Shown here in pieces: positions 11,249-24,500 of a stretch of 64,000 bases of DNA. The stretch's first letter is position 1, and the number at the start of each line of letters is the position of its first letter. The notes under the pieces are model-generated. The model ran no database searches, was not told where the DNA came from, and saw nothing but the letters and a program-made list of their open reading frames with translations. The DNA is from Fratercula arctica (lineage: Eukaryota; Chordata; Aves; Charadriiformes; Alcidae), in NCBI GenBank assembly GCA_947846985.1, contig CANTUZ010000001.1, forward strand, positions 147,342,447 to 147,406,446. The letters run 5' to 3'. Position numbers and translations under genes: made by a program.

Positions 11249-13592
11249 TATGTGGCAGCATCGTGCTGCTATTGGGCATTTTTCTCAAACGGGCATAGAG
11301 TTGCTTCATTCAGAACAGATTCAGATTCTTTTCTGAATCACATGATAAATAAAAAGATTACACTCACTACAGGCTTTTACAGAAGCAAAAAGAGAAAGAA
11401 CAGGCTGCAATACTGCTGAAATGCTTTAAATATAATGGTACAGGTTTTCCTCATGTTGATTTAACATGAGAAATTCAAAGTTATTGTAAAAGGGACAGAA
11501 ATCTAGCTCTATTTCACTGGTAAAATGAAGATAACATCTTGATACTAAATGCCTTTACTGAGAAAAGAATGACCAGCCTCTGTTTCCAAGCACCAGGAGA
11601 AGTTTATGAAAAACAGCAGGAAAAAACCCCAAAGACTATGTGACACCAAGCCAGTATGAGTTTATGTGTAACAAAAGTTTAAGAGCTTTTAGCTCCTTGA
11701 GTAGTTGAAGGTCTAGTGTCCCAGCTTCGTGGGTGTTTTTTATGTTACCAAAGCAACTCGCAGTTTATTGAAAAGTTCAAAAAACTCAAGTTCCAGAAAA
11801 GCGATGAAAAAACATGCAAATCAATTATTTTGACACCAACATCATGACAAACGGCAGAGACAGAACTTGACTGCAAGACAAATTAAAAGAAAATACTGAA
11901 CTCAGGTTATTTTGACTAAGGATTGCTAAACCAGTGTTTCCTTAGAAGACACAGCTGCTCTACCCAGAACAGTTAATAGTTTTGTCTCTTCTCTACACTT
12001 GTAGAATTTAAGCTCCATGAGATTATTTAAGCATGACTAAGGGCAAAATTTGGTTCATACAGTTTTTATTCCAGCTGTCTGTACCCAAAAGGTGTATCCA
12101 ATTATAAATTCACATCCATTCCTACTTTTTTTGTACAGGAAGTCCAAAAAGAAAAAAAAACCCACAACAAAAATCTTTATTGTATTTGAAGTACGTGAAA
12201 ACAGATGCCCCAGACAGTTGAGAAATGGCCAACTCCTGCATTGTTCAGGAAAATTTAATTATAGACAACCCAAAGACCCATTTAAGCCACATGTTTTGAT
12301 TAAAAAAAAAATAGGGTAAAAGAACAGATATATTCTTCTTGTTACCTTCTTGCTTCAGGCCTCTGTATCTATGGTAATACGATTACAATCTTGAGACTAG
12401 AATTGATCAGAATTTTTATAATTACATTCAGCCATCACAAATCAAGTGCCATTTTTTGTGTCTGGCGAGCGTTTATTTCTATTTGAATTTTATAGAGTTA
12501 TTGCCTTAATAGTCTCCACCCCACCATAAAAATATGTTTTAAAAATAATTGCTACTAAATAGTTTCTTTTTCTCTCTCTTGTCCTCTTTACTACGAATCC
12601 AACCAGCTAGAAAATCCTATATAAAGCAGGGTTGGCTTTGGATTACTTTCTATCTCTTTCCCTCTGTCTCCTTTGATCTGTAACATTTTATTGAAAAAGC
12701 ATATGCTCGGCATTAGAGAAGTGCAGCACAATGAAACAGCAAGGGAGGTTTGAAGGCCTGTCTTATTCACTATGCCTTCTGCAGTTACAACATTAATTTT
12801 GCTGACTCGCAAACTCATGGAAAGGCCAAGAAAATTTGTGAATTTGTTTTATCTCCTAGTTTTCATTCGCTATTTAGTGGCTTTTAGTTTTAATGGTTAA
12901 GCACTCATGTCATCCATGTAATTCCCTTTTATAAAGGGATATCCCTGACCAGCTCTCCTGGACAAGGATCATGCAGAGTCTAGCCTTATTAATGAGTAAA
13001 ATAAGGAAAAGAAAATAAATCACATGGTCTCGTTCAGTTATAAAGAGATGGTGACAACTCCAAGTCCATGCTAAGAATGGAAGACAGAATTGAATCTATG
13101 ATTTGCAAAAACAAGGAAAAGAACTAATTTATACCAGGTAGCAACGTCAGAACTGGAGAAGACAAACAGAAGAATACGATTGCCTTAGCTCCCTAGATTG
13201 AGTGGGAGCCAAGCAAGAACAGCTTGGAAAGGTCCAGGTTTTAGACTCCCTGTGAATTGCTGAGGTGCAGATCAAGTGAAAGCAAACGCATATATGTATC
13301 ACACTTGCTAACTGCGTGTTCCTGAACCAACAGCATATCTTATTTTCTTATGCCTGCATATTGGTTCTTATGGCAGCATACGTACCTCCCAAAACAGTTT
13401 ACCACATTGAGCAGATACTATAAAAAACACAAAAGGAAGAGGAATTCTTGGCTATTGTAATGGCCCACACTGTCTGGAACACATGCCTATAAACTGAGAG
13501 GACAGATAACTAAATCTGCCCATTGGAAATCACTGGAACTTCCCCAACACCCAGGGCATACAGGACTTGCCAGGTTTCTAGAACAGAAAAAA
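11249..13592. other. Non-coding stretch with a single X-box
   Basis: Unique AT-rich sequence. Its only notable sites are the X-box at 11744-11757 and a small inverted repeat CCCTTT-TAT-AAAGGG at 12924-12938. No exon or mobile element is supported. Confidence 0.55.
11744..11757 (+). promoter_or_regulatory. Full-consensus RFX/X-box motif
   Basis: GTTACC-AA-AGCAAC fits the X-box consensus GTNRCC N(0-3) RGYAAC at every position. On a random model roughly half an exact match would be expected in 64 kb, so one match is not strong evidence. No promoter features surround it. Confidence 0.35.
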
Positions 13593-13742
13593 ACAGATTT
13601 TCAGCTTCCTAAGCCAAATTTTCAAAGCTATTGAGAAGACTGAAAAGGCTAAAAGAGCCAAGTGAGATTTTCAGACACAACTAAGCAAGTAAGGCATACA
13701 TCTCCCAGGCCCTAACCTGCTTAGGCACTTTAGAAGATCTCA
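13593..13742. mobile_element. Decayed palindromic DNA-repeat fossil (uncertain family)
   Basis: Two 25-base segments, 13663-13687 (starting TGAGATTTTCAG) and 13718-13742 (ending AGAAGATCTCA), are degenerate inverted copies matching at about 17 of 25 positions, with CTAAGCA/TGCTTAG inner ends. A related GATTTTCAG...CTAAGC motif lies just upstream at about 13595-13616. The words 'gattttcaa' and 'taggcact' recall old palindromic repeats common in turtles and crocodilians, but I cannot assign a named family. The outer limits are approximate. Confidence 0.35.
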
Positions 13743-14135
13743 TGAAGCACACATCTGCATCTTCAGATACCTGTGTGTTTTGAAATTCTGGTCTCTCTTC
13801 TCTGACAATTCAACCTTTTATCTACTTGTTGCATATTCTTGCTTACATCTAGGCTTTCACAACAAGATGCACTATGCTTTTGACCTTGGAAAAGGGATCC
13901 TGGAAAGTTATTTTACAGTGCTTTTTAAAGGAGGGAGTAAGCACAAAATAATACCTCTCGAAAGAATAGATTGAACAGCATTATTTTTTTTTCTGTTTAA
14001 CCAGCACAGCCATAGATTATAGGGGGTTTGGTTTCATTATATAACAACCCATCATTGTTCCCTAATACATTATCTCATCGGGAGGCCCCATTTCAGAGAG
14101 GCTACATAGATACATTTCTTAATAGCAGAGCTAAG

Positions 14136-14195
14136 TGGCAGCATGATCTAGTGGATTAATTATATAACTGGCAACTGGACTTTTCTGGTTGTAAT
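14136..14195 (+). mobile_element. Probable MIR-type tRNA-derived SINE fragment
   Basis: GGCAGCATGATCTAGTGG (14137-14154) matches the 5' region of MIR-like SINEs of reptiles and birds. It includes an A-box-like TGATCTAGTGG (14144-14154), with a decayed B-box-like TGGTTGTAAT about 35 bases further on. The rest is too diverged to follow. Such copies are ancient and immobile, and function, if any, would be exapted. The call rests on remembered consensus features, not an alignment. Confidence 0.45.
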
Positions 14196-16750
14196 ACAAT
14201 TTTAAATTTACATCTTTAAATCAAATTTTTAGACAACTAAAAAGCGTTTGACTTCAAGAGATCTGTATCAAGCTCGTTTGTTGAAAAAAAAAAAATCATT
14301 TACCTCTTTAGGAACTCCTTTAGTGATGTGTATCCTCACTACAATCAGAAACTTTGCGGATACCACATTAATTTCAAAAACATACAATAAATACCTTGCA
14401 AATTTCAGCTATGGAAGCAGAAGCCAAAACATATAAATTAAAATTAGACATTTGATAAAATTATTTTCACTAGCAAGAAAAAGAAGAAGTAAAAGTAAGT
14501 GGAATCTTAGAGTTCTTAACAATTTTTGCCTTCAGAAAGAGTCTGTCTCAAAACGCCCAAGTGAAGGACTCTATCAAAGTTGCAGCCAACTACTTATGTG
14601 AGTAAAAGCAGCGATATTCTAAGAGACCTTTGGGTAATGCTTTTCCTTCCCTACCTGGAAATGCTTTACATTTTTTTTAATGAGGTACTGTATGAGATTA
14701 TGTATTTAGCACACAGTTTTAAATCTTCTTCATATGGTACCAATCCTTCTACAAACACAGACCATGTGGCTATCAGGATTTACGAACAATGTGTGCAAGC
14801 TGTCATACCGCTGAAGTGCATTCTGAAATAAAGCATGGTAGGTAAGTAGATCCCATATGAATTCTTCCTCAGGTTTTCTCTTTTTCTGAAATTTTAATTC
14901 AAGCTCTGCTAAGAACCAATGCAGAGAGGACTCTTACTCTTCTGGAGTCAGAGCATCTTATCAAATTATCCTAAGTGGTTGTGCTAAAAAATTATTTTAA
15001 TGCTCTAGACATGGTTTCATGCTGAGATTTACAAGGGCTTACAACAAAATTTCATTTTTAAAACAGTGCTATGATTTACCTTTGTACAGTGGGACTGGAA
15101 GAAAACAGAGGATAAAATCCCAATCTGAGTTTTACAACATCAGGGTAGAGCCAGTCTCAGTAATAAGAGTCAATCCAGTTTTGAGAGACGACAGCTTTCA
15201 TTCTGCTCCTTTCATCATTTATTGATTCTGTTTACTCCGTCTTGGTGGAGGCTGAAGAACACGTGCTTCTTTCCTTATTGCCTGCACCTTCCATCTTATT
15301 CTCTCCAGATTAGCAACTGCGTAATAATTGTATTGACTGATATACATTATCCTTCACAACATAAATTGTCCTATTTGGACAAATTTACAAAATAAACTGA
15401 AAACAAGTCATGGTCAAGGTAGATGCTGCCAAACAGTCAACAACAAACCCTCTACTTCCCTTAACCCATAATCAACGCCTGTATATTCAGGAGAAAGACC
15501 TTCTTGGCTTCTAGTCCAGACATAAATTAAGCCTAAACAAGATTTTGGATCTGACAGGAAAGGATTGTTTCCATTCTACCTGATTGTAATCTCATTTGAA
15601 TTAACTTTTCACTAGTGTTAATTCTGCTAGTTTTATTAGGGGTGTTTCTAATCTTCATCATTGTAAATAAAAATCAGAACCTGGTATTTCAGGTTTCAAT
15701 TTTGAAGATATTTTTCCGTCTTGAAATATTAGCAATTCACTCTAATTCTATCTATATTAGTGAAAATCTGGAGTAACTCCAGCTGGAGACTGTAACTTTT
15801 TGGCAAGCAGATAGCGAGAGAGATTTAGTAACAATTTCTTTTGCTCATGTAACAGACTGCAGCTCCAGTAAAAGAAAATAGTATTAATGGTCATAACTGT
15901 AAATTCTAAAATCTTTCATCTCTTTTAGCATGGAAAAGAAATTACACATTATGATAAAACTATGGAAAGCAGATCTTTTTGTAGTTAAAGACTAAATTGA
16001 CATCCAGCAAGTGATAATGAAACTTCCAGAAGATGCTTTTGCCAAATCATACTAGTTAACCATTTCTAAAGAACACTAGCACAGCATATTCAAGAGGAAA
16101 AGTACTAAATTTTTTAGCAAGATTTTTTTATTATTTCAATCATTGATATGTCTGTTAGAACTTGACACTGAATGTTGCACAATGGAGGGGAAAAAAAGGC
16201 TAAAAATGTTGGCTTAAATTGAAAACCATCCCTCCCACAGAATCATTTGAGATAGCTAAGATTACGCACAGTACGAGTTACGGGGTTAGTAATGTAATTT
16301 GAAAAAAACTTAACAATTATCTCTGAGCTACAGATTGTCACAAAGTAACACTTGATGGACAGAAGAGAAGAGACGTAAGCGATAATATTTAATAGGAAGG
16401 AATCCTCTACTTGTCTCATATTTGAAAATAATACATTAGGTTGTCTTTTCTTTAGGAGATTTATTGGTTTCTATTATTATCACTATTCAAGTTTCTTCCC
16501 TCTGGATAGAGAATAGTTTTATCCAGGTAACTTGTGGGCATTGGAATGGATTCAGGCTGCTTGCTACTGAAGGAGCAGTACATGTGCGTTAGACCAGACA
16601 GACCAAAGGACCCAACTGATGGGGTCCCAAAGGAAGGGGAGTGAGCCTTAACCAGGGGTCATCCCTCCATTTCTTGAATTGGAGTCCATGCCCTTATTAT
16701 TCATTTTTCCAGACCTGGTCTGAATACACTCATTCTCTTTCTCACCTCTC
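14196..16750. other. Non-coding stretch, nothing recognised
   Basis: Unique AT-rich sequence with only short unrecognisable open frames. Confidence 0.55.
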
Positions 16751-16756
16751 CTTCCC

Positions 16757-16808
16757 TGGTTTTGGTTTGGTTGGGTTCTTTCTGGTTTTGGGGGATTTTT
16801 TTTTTTTC
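16757..16808 (-). repeat. G/T-rich simple tract ending in T run
   Basis: TGG, TTTT and GGTTTGGTTGGG units (16757-16777), a further G/T stretch and a T12 run form a degenerate simple repeat. It is the minus-strand counterpart of the A/C-only tracts elsewhere in the window. Confidence 0.7.
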
Positions 16809-16810
16809 CC

Positions 16811-18662
16811 CTTGGAAACAAAGGGACCATGTTTTTGCCTTGACCTGGGTGTAGTGCAGGCTTAGCAATGGCCTATTTCCACAAACATTTCTATCCGAAC
16901 AGTCTAACTGCATCATAGATCTTCTGACCTTCTAGATGATGTTCCTCTAAATTTTTTTGCTATGCCATGTCATGCTAGTATTAAAATTTCTCCAGGGATA
17001 CAAACCAGCACCATTGCACCTTCAACCCCCTGCTGTCATACAGTTCTTCCAAAGTACCACAGTTCTGAACCCAGTATTGCTACTTCCACAGCCCTTTTTC
17101 AGTACTGCTCTGCTGACAGAAGTATACAGCTCTTTCGAGAGGGTGCAGAAGGTTTCTTTATTTAAGTATTAACAAAATCAGTGTTGCCCCTATATGTACA
17201 GCAACATAGCTTGCAATCACCCATTTATTGAAAAACACAGTGATAGCAGTTTGACTGCTTTTGCAAATCTACTGGTGCACAGAATTATTACAGACAATTT
17301 ATTCAACAAATTGAGCAATTGTTATGTATTGCACCCCCCCACATCAACATATTTACACTTTCCTTAACTGTTTAGTATATTTCAAATCTGTGGATTGCTG
17401 GTTAACTATTTTTGCTCATCTGTATGATAATTCACTTCAAAATTTTCTTGACATCTAATATCAACAAACTTGTGTTGTTTCTATTCCCAGATCGCCTGGA
17501 TTAATATTATACCCACATACTCAATGGTAGATTAATCTATTATTTGTGCAATAATTTGTGCAATAACAAAATTTCACTATTAATAGAGTTATTAGTTTTA
17601 TTTAATGAATTTATGAAGGGGTACAGTTTAGAGGTGAATATGAGCTAATCAGAATTAAATACAAACTCCGCAAAACAACTTTTAAAGAATATTTCTTATA
17701 ATTTTCCTATCTTAAGCCTGGCTTGAGATTGAATGACAGGTCAACAGGAGAACCTCAATAGAGAAGTCACATGAATGAAATAATTTTGAAATTGTCCAGA
17801 TAATTAAACGTGAAGCAAAGCAAGGATGTAACCAGCCTTGGTGTAAAAGTGACGGGTAACTTCTAATGTTCTTCTATCAATTTCATTTCAATGGAATGTG
17901 AACTCAGATGACACATTTGTTGTGAGAAGGTACATTGGTTGACCACTCACTTGAAGAGGTGACCATTCAATTATGCAAAGTTAATTTCCTTCTATTAATC
18001 TCTGCATATCACATGTTGATCAGTCATCAAAAGCTGGCATCCCTTGGCTCAAAGAACTGAAGTGACTACCATCTTTAAAGGCACTTTTCATGAAACAAGT
18101 ATGTGCCAAAACATGTATGTATTACAATGCACAGAAGTTTCTTTTTTGGGAACAATACGGACATCCATCTGTAACTGTTGTACATACTCTTCTGTTTGAC
18201 TTAGCACACACAGCAACATCTTTGTGAAAATTCTGGCTCTGATTAGTCTTCTTGACAAAGGCAATGTTTTCTAGAACTTTTGTTGAGGGAGAACAGACAA
18301 TTGAAATTCAGATGAGCCAGATCCAGTGAAGTCTGGATGCGTGCTCCCTATTGTTATGTGGGAAAATACTAAACTTGGATGAATTTTTTCATACATCTTG
18401 ATGCCTCTAGCAATGAAAAACTGATGTACGCATTACTGGTTACAAGACAATGTCCTTATTCAGGCAGCCTTTCAGTTTGGACGTTTCTGCATTGTCAATT
18501 GCAGAGCTAACTATGCTGTTGAAAATAACACCCAAATGGCCATGGGACAGAAAAAGAAGGGGCTCTTGAAGACACATTAAGAACAGACAGCTCCAGGAAT
18601 GCAGAATGCAGGTAGTTCAAACAGGTTTTCTTGCCAGTAATAAGGTTTAACTTTTGGTCAGT
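16811..18662. other. Non-coding stretch, one small tandem duplication
   Basis: Unique sequence. The only structure I can point to is the 12-bp tandem duplication at 17542-17565. No exon or repeat family was recognised. Confidence 0.55.
17542..17565. repeat. 12-bp tandem duplication
   Basis: ATTTGTGCAATA occurs twice head to tail with no mismatch. It is probably a replication slippage product. Confidence 0.85.
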
Positions 18663-18735
18663 CCTGAAGTGGTCAGGCAGTTGGACTAGATGATTGTTGT
18701 AGGTCCCTTCCAACAGAGCTATTCTACTCTAATCT
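18663..18735 (+). mobile_element. CR1 LINE, 3'-end fragment
   Basis: The segment reads 'ggtcaggcagttggactag', then 'atgattgttgtaggtcccttccaac', and closes with an ATTCTACTCTA tail. This is the 3' untranslated end of an avian CR1 retrotransposon in the plus orientation, ending in a decayed form of the ATTCTATG-type tail. Only about 70 bases remain; CR1 copies are usually heavily 5'-truncated because reverse transcription starts at this end. It carries no coding sequence. An open frame on the opposite strand across it is an artefact. Confidence 0.9.
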
Positions 18736-21488
18736 CCTAGTCATGTGGAAGATATTTGGCTCAAAAGAAACCATGCACCACTTCAAGTCCTAGGAGAGCT
18801 TAACAGATGATATGAACATTACAGACATCAAACTAAAGGCTAAATAAAAGGCCAATTGCTTTTATTTTTTTAAAATAATTGGAACTATTTTATTACATGC
18901 TTAATTCAGTTCTGCTTCATTTACAGACAGCTATTTCTCTAAATAGCTCCATGATTTAGCTGTCCAAATCACTTCATGAGGCTTCTTTGTCTTGAATCAA
19001 ATCTGAAGGGGATTCTGCGCCTACTAAGTTCTCACTCAACTTAGAAGCCCATGGACGTCTTCAGAACTTCTCTCCAAATATACGGATATTAGAAAATGCA
19101 TTTTCTTTGCATCACTTAGTAAGTAATTTTGAAAAATAATTTCTGGATTCTTACAAATTCACATGCTTTCTTCACTCAGAGAGTAGGTAAGTTTAATGTT
19201 TATCCTATGGTTTTCTGCTAAAATTGACCAAAAAGCAGCCTACTGATGCTGTTTTTGTTCCCAGCTGGTCTCAGTAGACCTCAGATCACTGATGTCTGTA
19301 CCTCTGAATACTGCCATGCCTTTTAGTCTGTTGCGATTTAGATAGCTTTTAAAGCTATGACCTTTGAGTAATAGTATCCTTGTTTCATTCCTTTACTGTT
19401 GAGCTGCCAAAGAACTGTTATTCCATTACTATGCGTTCCAGTGTGGATTTGTATCTTGCATTTACTTATTAAATTTGATCCCCAGCTCATAATCCACCAA
19501 ATTTTATAGCTGGTTGGACATTTCTGCCTTCCTCAGGGAAATTCTGTGGATGTTGGGACTGAACATCAGTTTGTAACATTCATCCTTTTACAGACTACTG
19601 TTGCGTACCTAGATCACACGTTATACATAGTCCTATGGCTATTGACAGTTCTCCACTGCCATGAATGGAGTCGGAAAGGTTCACGTATGAGCATTTGAAA
19701 GTAAAAAATCAAAATACTTTGCAGAAGGAAACTTTAGGACCACATACCCCGCTGTGTCTTTGCTGTTTTAATGGAATTTGCCCTTCCCAGAGAGACAATT
19801 TCAGAAGATAAATTTAAATTATTATGAAATTCTCCTCCCTGACCCACACCCCTTCTCTAGGCTTCTTACGTATTCCGTCTTTTACTGTGGGAATAGCTAT
19901 GTCACAGTGAGAGGACTGCGTGTCCTAGAAATATATTAACTAACCAATAGACAGGGGGTATGAAAAGAATAAGAAGGGTGACAAGCTATCCCTTTTCATA
20001 TACAAGTTGATGGTGTAGTGAGTAACAATTTTGGGACAAGAGTTTCCCGAGAAAAGAATCCAATGTGAAGGGTAAAAGGATTTCTATTTATACATTATGT
20101 TTCCATTTGTATTGTTCACTAAGTATGAAACCTCCTTTTTAAATCTATGTCTCCTGGTGTCTTGAAGAAGAACAGACTATTCCTGCCTGTCTGACTCATG
20201 TATCTCTGGGCAGTCAGACCTTCTGACTCATTGGATAGTCAAAAATCTCAGATTAACAATAGTGCGTGGCTGCTAAAAATAGGAACTGTAGACCCTGGAA
20301 CTGAACACAGGCAGAAATAAACACATTTCCTCTGAATATGTGCAATCAGTAAAACATGAACAAAAGCGTTCACATTATGCTTCTTCACTTGTATTTCATT
20401 AATTTTGTTAGAAAACCAGATCTCAAACTGCCTCTGCAATTCTTTCAAAACATCAGTAGAACAGACATCTCAAGAAACAACGATCACGTATCATTCTGAC
20501 CTGTATACCTGGAAGTAACCTGATGATGTTTAAAAAAGAATGTCTGAACTGATAAGGGAATGATACCTTATTCTGCCACCTAAACCTCAGTGCTTTTTAC
20601 AGGTGTCTCAGAATACATATTGCAATGCTCAAGCATATTAGAAGTATCTTGGCTTTTTTTTTTTTTGGCTTTGTTTTGCTCTGGTAAATTAGCCACTGGA
20701 ATTCATCAGAAGGATAGATTTCAGAAAGATACACTGAAAAAGATGATCTGTCTCTAAAATTTGCATGTCTTCCTGCTAACTTTTTAAAGTGGTGCGATCA
20801 TTGTGATATAAGGCATAAAAGCAAATTATACATCATCGCCTGGAAAGCAGTTCTTAAAAATTTCCATGAAAATTCATGGTTAAAGGCACAAAGACTATTC
20901 AGATTGTCTTTTATCCTGAATACGGTGTTGATACTGAGAACAGTAGTTAACTTGCTTGTCAGCATGGTGAATTTGTATTAGTATTTCAATTACATTCATT
21001 TTAATCAACAAAAAGTGGTCTACCTGTATGACAGAATTTCACAGAATTGAAACTGCAACTGTCTTCTGAACTGACACGACAAAAGAATTAGGTTCAAATA
21101 GAGAACCGAGGTCTGTGATCAGCAGGAACTCCTAAAGCTTAAACTTTTGATCTCCTGTATCAGCACATTTTCTTGCATAGCACCTTCAATATCTTTGGCA
21201 TTAGCTGCTTGGTCCTATCTTGTAAAATGGCCCACGTGTTACTTAGAAACTAGTATTATCAATGCCAAACAGTATCTGAGTGATCAACTTAATGGTTGGG
21301 AATGTTAGAGAATTACTATCTACAAATAAAAATCAAGTATAAGGATTTTAAGTACTTCCAAAGAATCCTATCAAACTGCCAGTCTTAGAGAATAAAATGT
21401 TAGGCTTGAAAAAAAAGATTTTAAAAATTGTCAGAATTCAACACACAGCAATGCTTTGATCAGGTTCCATATTTTAAGATGTGATCTT
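18736..21488. other. Non-coding stretch, nothing recognised
   Basis: Unique AT-rich DNA. A T12-rich run lies near 20653-20664 and a small inverted repeat CCATGAA-AA-TTCATGG at 20864-20879. No supported gene or element was found. Confidence 0.55.
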
Positions 21489-21565
21489 AAAAAAACCCAA
21501 ACAAACAACAAGCAAAAAAACCAAAAAAACCCAAAAAAACCAATCCAAACAACACAACCAAAAAA
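21489..21565 (+). repeat. 77-base A/C tract with two interruptions
   Basis: Apart from one G (21512) and one T (21544), these bases are only A and C, with repeated ACAAAC, A7CC and A7CCC units. It is the longest of the A/C simple tracts here. Confidence 0.85.
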
Positions 21566-24500
21566 TCTGTAGGGAGAAAAAACATTCTCCAAACTTATTC
21601 GCACTTTTTCTTATCCTAAGTACTCACACTTGTGCTCATGACTACCTCGCAATTGGGTAGCCTTCTTTTTAAAACAGTTATTCCGTATTGTTTTAAGGAG
21701 TATTTTTTTGTCTGTAATTAGCAAACATGCTCTATCTGGCAAACTATTTTTGCTGGTGTCTGGAGTAACATTTTAAAGGAGACTAGGCTAGAGAGAAAGA
21801 ATGTGATCATGCACAGCCGACAAGCTGGAAGACAGATACTAAAGAAAAGGCGGGGGAAAAAAATCCGTAGAATTATGAAAAATGAAATAAGATTGTTAGG
21901 GATTAAGGTGATTCAATGCCAGAAAAGAGTTCTGCAACCCAAATAGTCCACACTCTGGCTGCTTTCTTAACTCCTGTCAAGTCTAGGCAGCAAAGCTTTG
22001 TAAAAAAGAGTGCCGAAAAGTCCACGTGGCTGCCAAAATTTATCAAAGATTGACTAACAGACTGAAATTGCTTCTATTCAATGCACCATTGAACTGCCTC
22101 TTGAGAAATGTAAGTAGACAGCTATTTGGACATAGAACCTTTGGCAACAGCAGAAGTTATTGTATTTATGTCACAAGTAACAACAAAGAGGTGCTCTTTC
22201 TTAAAGTGTTGGTCTACCCTAGACAAGAATGTCACATTTGTAAAGAGCATTCATAATTGATTAGAACATCAGCTTTCCATCACCTCCAGATGGAATTTAG
22301 GTTGAAACCATAATCCTTCTGAATCAACCCACAATTTTATCAGAGACTCAAGGAATTAAATACAGGAATTAAAGCTTGCTCATTCTGACACAGTCCTTGT
22401 TAACACTTGAGAGCATGCTCTCAAATTTTGAAGCTTCCAGGTGGCCTGGTATCCAAATGACCTCAAAATATTTCTTTTTTTCTTCCTTCCCCACCCCCCC
22501 CCATCCCTCCAGTTTTTGTTTTCTGAGAAGACTCAGAAATTACAACCAAGAAAACAAGAGAAGGCACTTGTAGAAATTACTAGGTAGTATCAAATTTATC
22601 GATTTGACATGGGTCAAATCAAGCGGTAGGATGATAGGAAAGAAACAGGTGCAGAGGTCCACAGAAAATCCTTACTTGGTCACTCACATAAAACAAACCG
22701 GTTGCTGGAAACAGCAAGAAGCACGATCATTCTGTCAACATGACTTATGCAGTATTTGGAAGGAGAAACTTGAGCTACTTTCTATCATCTTCTATGTCTG
22801 TATCGAAGAGATCTAATCGGTTACAACTTTTGTCTAAAAAGTTATCACTATAAAGAAATAAGTTGAATTCTTGGTCTCATTTCAGTTCCTACCACGCTGT
22901 TATCCACATATCAGTCACCGTTATTGTTGAGTAGCTTTCTTTCTGACAATCTTAGCAAGAGACAGACTTACTAGGCCAGTAATGAGGCTTTCTTTGTGAT
23001 TTATGCCGAGGCAGTTTGTACCATTGCATACTTGCCCTGGGTCCTTCATCCTATCAAAAACATACATTCAGTGTGAAAAACTCATGTTGAGCAGTAGTAC
23101 TAAGCCTAGTTCAGAATACATTTTTCAAATATATTTGAATAGTTAAGGAATCTTATTTTAAAAAAAATAAATCACTTTAGAATGAAGTCTTTGCTGTATT
23201 ATGATTGTATCAGACTACAAATTCAAATAATGACAGAATCAGACCGTTGTGCAGATAAGATTTTCCAGAGAACCTCTTTGCAAAAGAATCAAACCAGACA
23301 TAATTATGCCAAGCACACCCTTAGTAATAAAGATTCAAACATGTATCCATGAAATTATGAACCTCTTCTTCACAAGAATCAAATGCAGATAAAGGGGTTC
23401 ATGTTTTGATAGCTATAACTAGGTTCTATATAAAATGCAGTCAGTTTATAGTCCAGCACCAGAACTTCCACGTTCAATGGTTAAGAATTTCCTGTGTCCC
23501 AAGACATTTAAAACAGCTTCTGCTATCTTCATTGAGACCATAGTTTTATAGCATTGGAATGATAATCATATATTTTTTTTTTGCAATCTCACTTCATTAG
23601 CTTTTTTCTGTTTCAGAGAAAAAAAACTATGAGTCTTACATTTAAGGCAACACTGATCTGGTCATCAGCAATGCTTCACACTCCAACGAGTACCTCCACC
23701 TGGGACCAGCCCTGTGTAGCTTCTACACCTGCTCCAACTTCTTTTCAGCATGTCTATTAGAAACTTTGACCCATAATTATCTTGGGCAAAGTCCCAGCTG
23801 CAATTAATGATTGGATTTGCCTGTATACACGCGTGCATGTGAGCGCACCAAGAGAGCAAGCCTAGCCATGCAGTGCAGTAATGCTTTGCTTGTTCTATTT
23901 CCCTGTTATTGATGCAATAGAACAGTGACAAAAATGTAATGAAAGTATATCTATTTAAAAAAAAAAAAAAAAAAAGAACATTGTCCTGCCTTCTGAAGGG
24001 ATATAAAACAGAGAGGTTTATTAAATTCAGCTAGAATTAAACATTTTTCTTTCTCAGTCAAGGATAAGTCTGAAATAGGCATTACTAGTGTATGAGTTCA
24101 TATAAATATCTTACACAAATGCTAAGCAAAAATACCTTACGGTAGGTACACAGAAATAAGAACAAAAAAAGAACTCATTAACCAATTTTATCCATGTGAG
24201 CTCTTTTAGAGAGTTTTTTTTTCTCTACAGGTGAAAATTTCATCAGTAGCTCTATACAAAATCTCTCCCGGATTCTCAGTGATATTTTGTGTATCAATAC
24301 ATATAAAGCAAGCTATGATTCTTTTTAATGACTACAGCAATGTTCGACCAAGGCATCTAAGATACCAGGCCACAGGAGTTCTTTTGCATGGAAAGAGGGG
24401 ATAAACTTAGGAGAAGAAAAAAAATAAATTAATTCAAGAGACTTCTTAAACAGAGAAAAGAAAAGATGGGGGAAAAGGCAAAATATGATTTTAACTCTCA

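Noticed and set aside
21035..21065. ACAGAATTTCACAGAATTG as a CR1 end
   Set aside because: Only the ACAGAAT words match; no adjacent CR1 3' UTR sequence.
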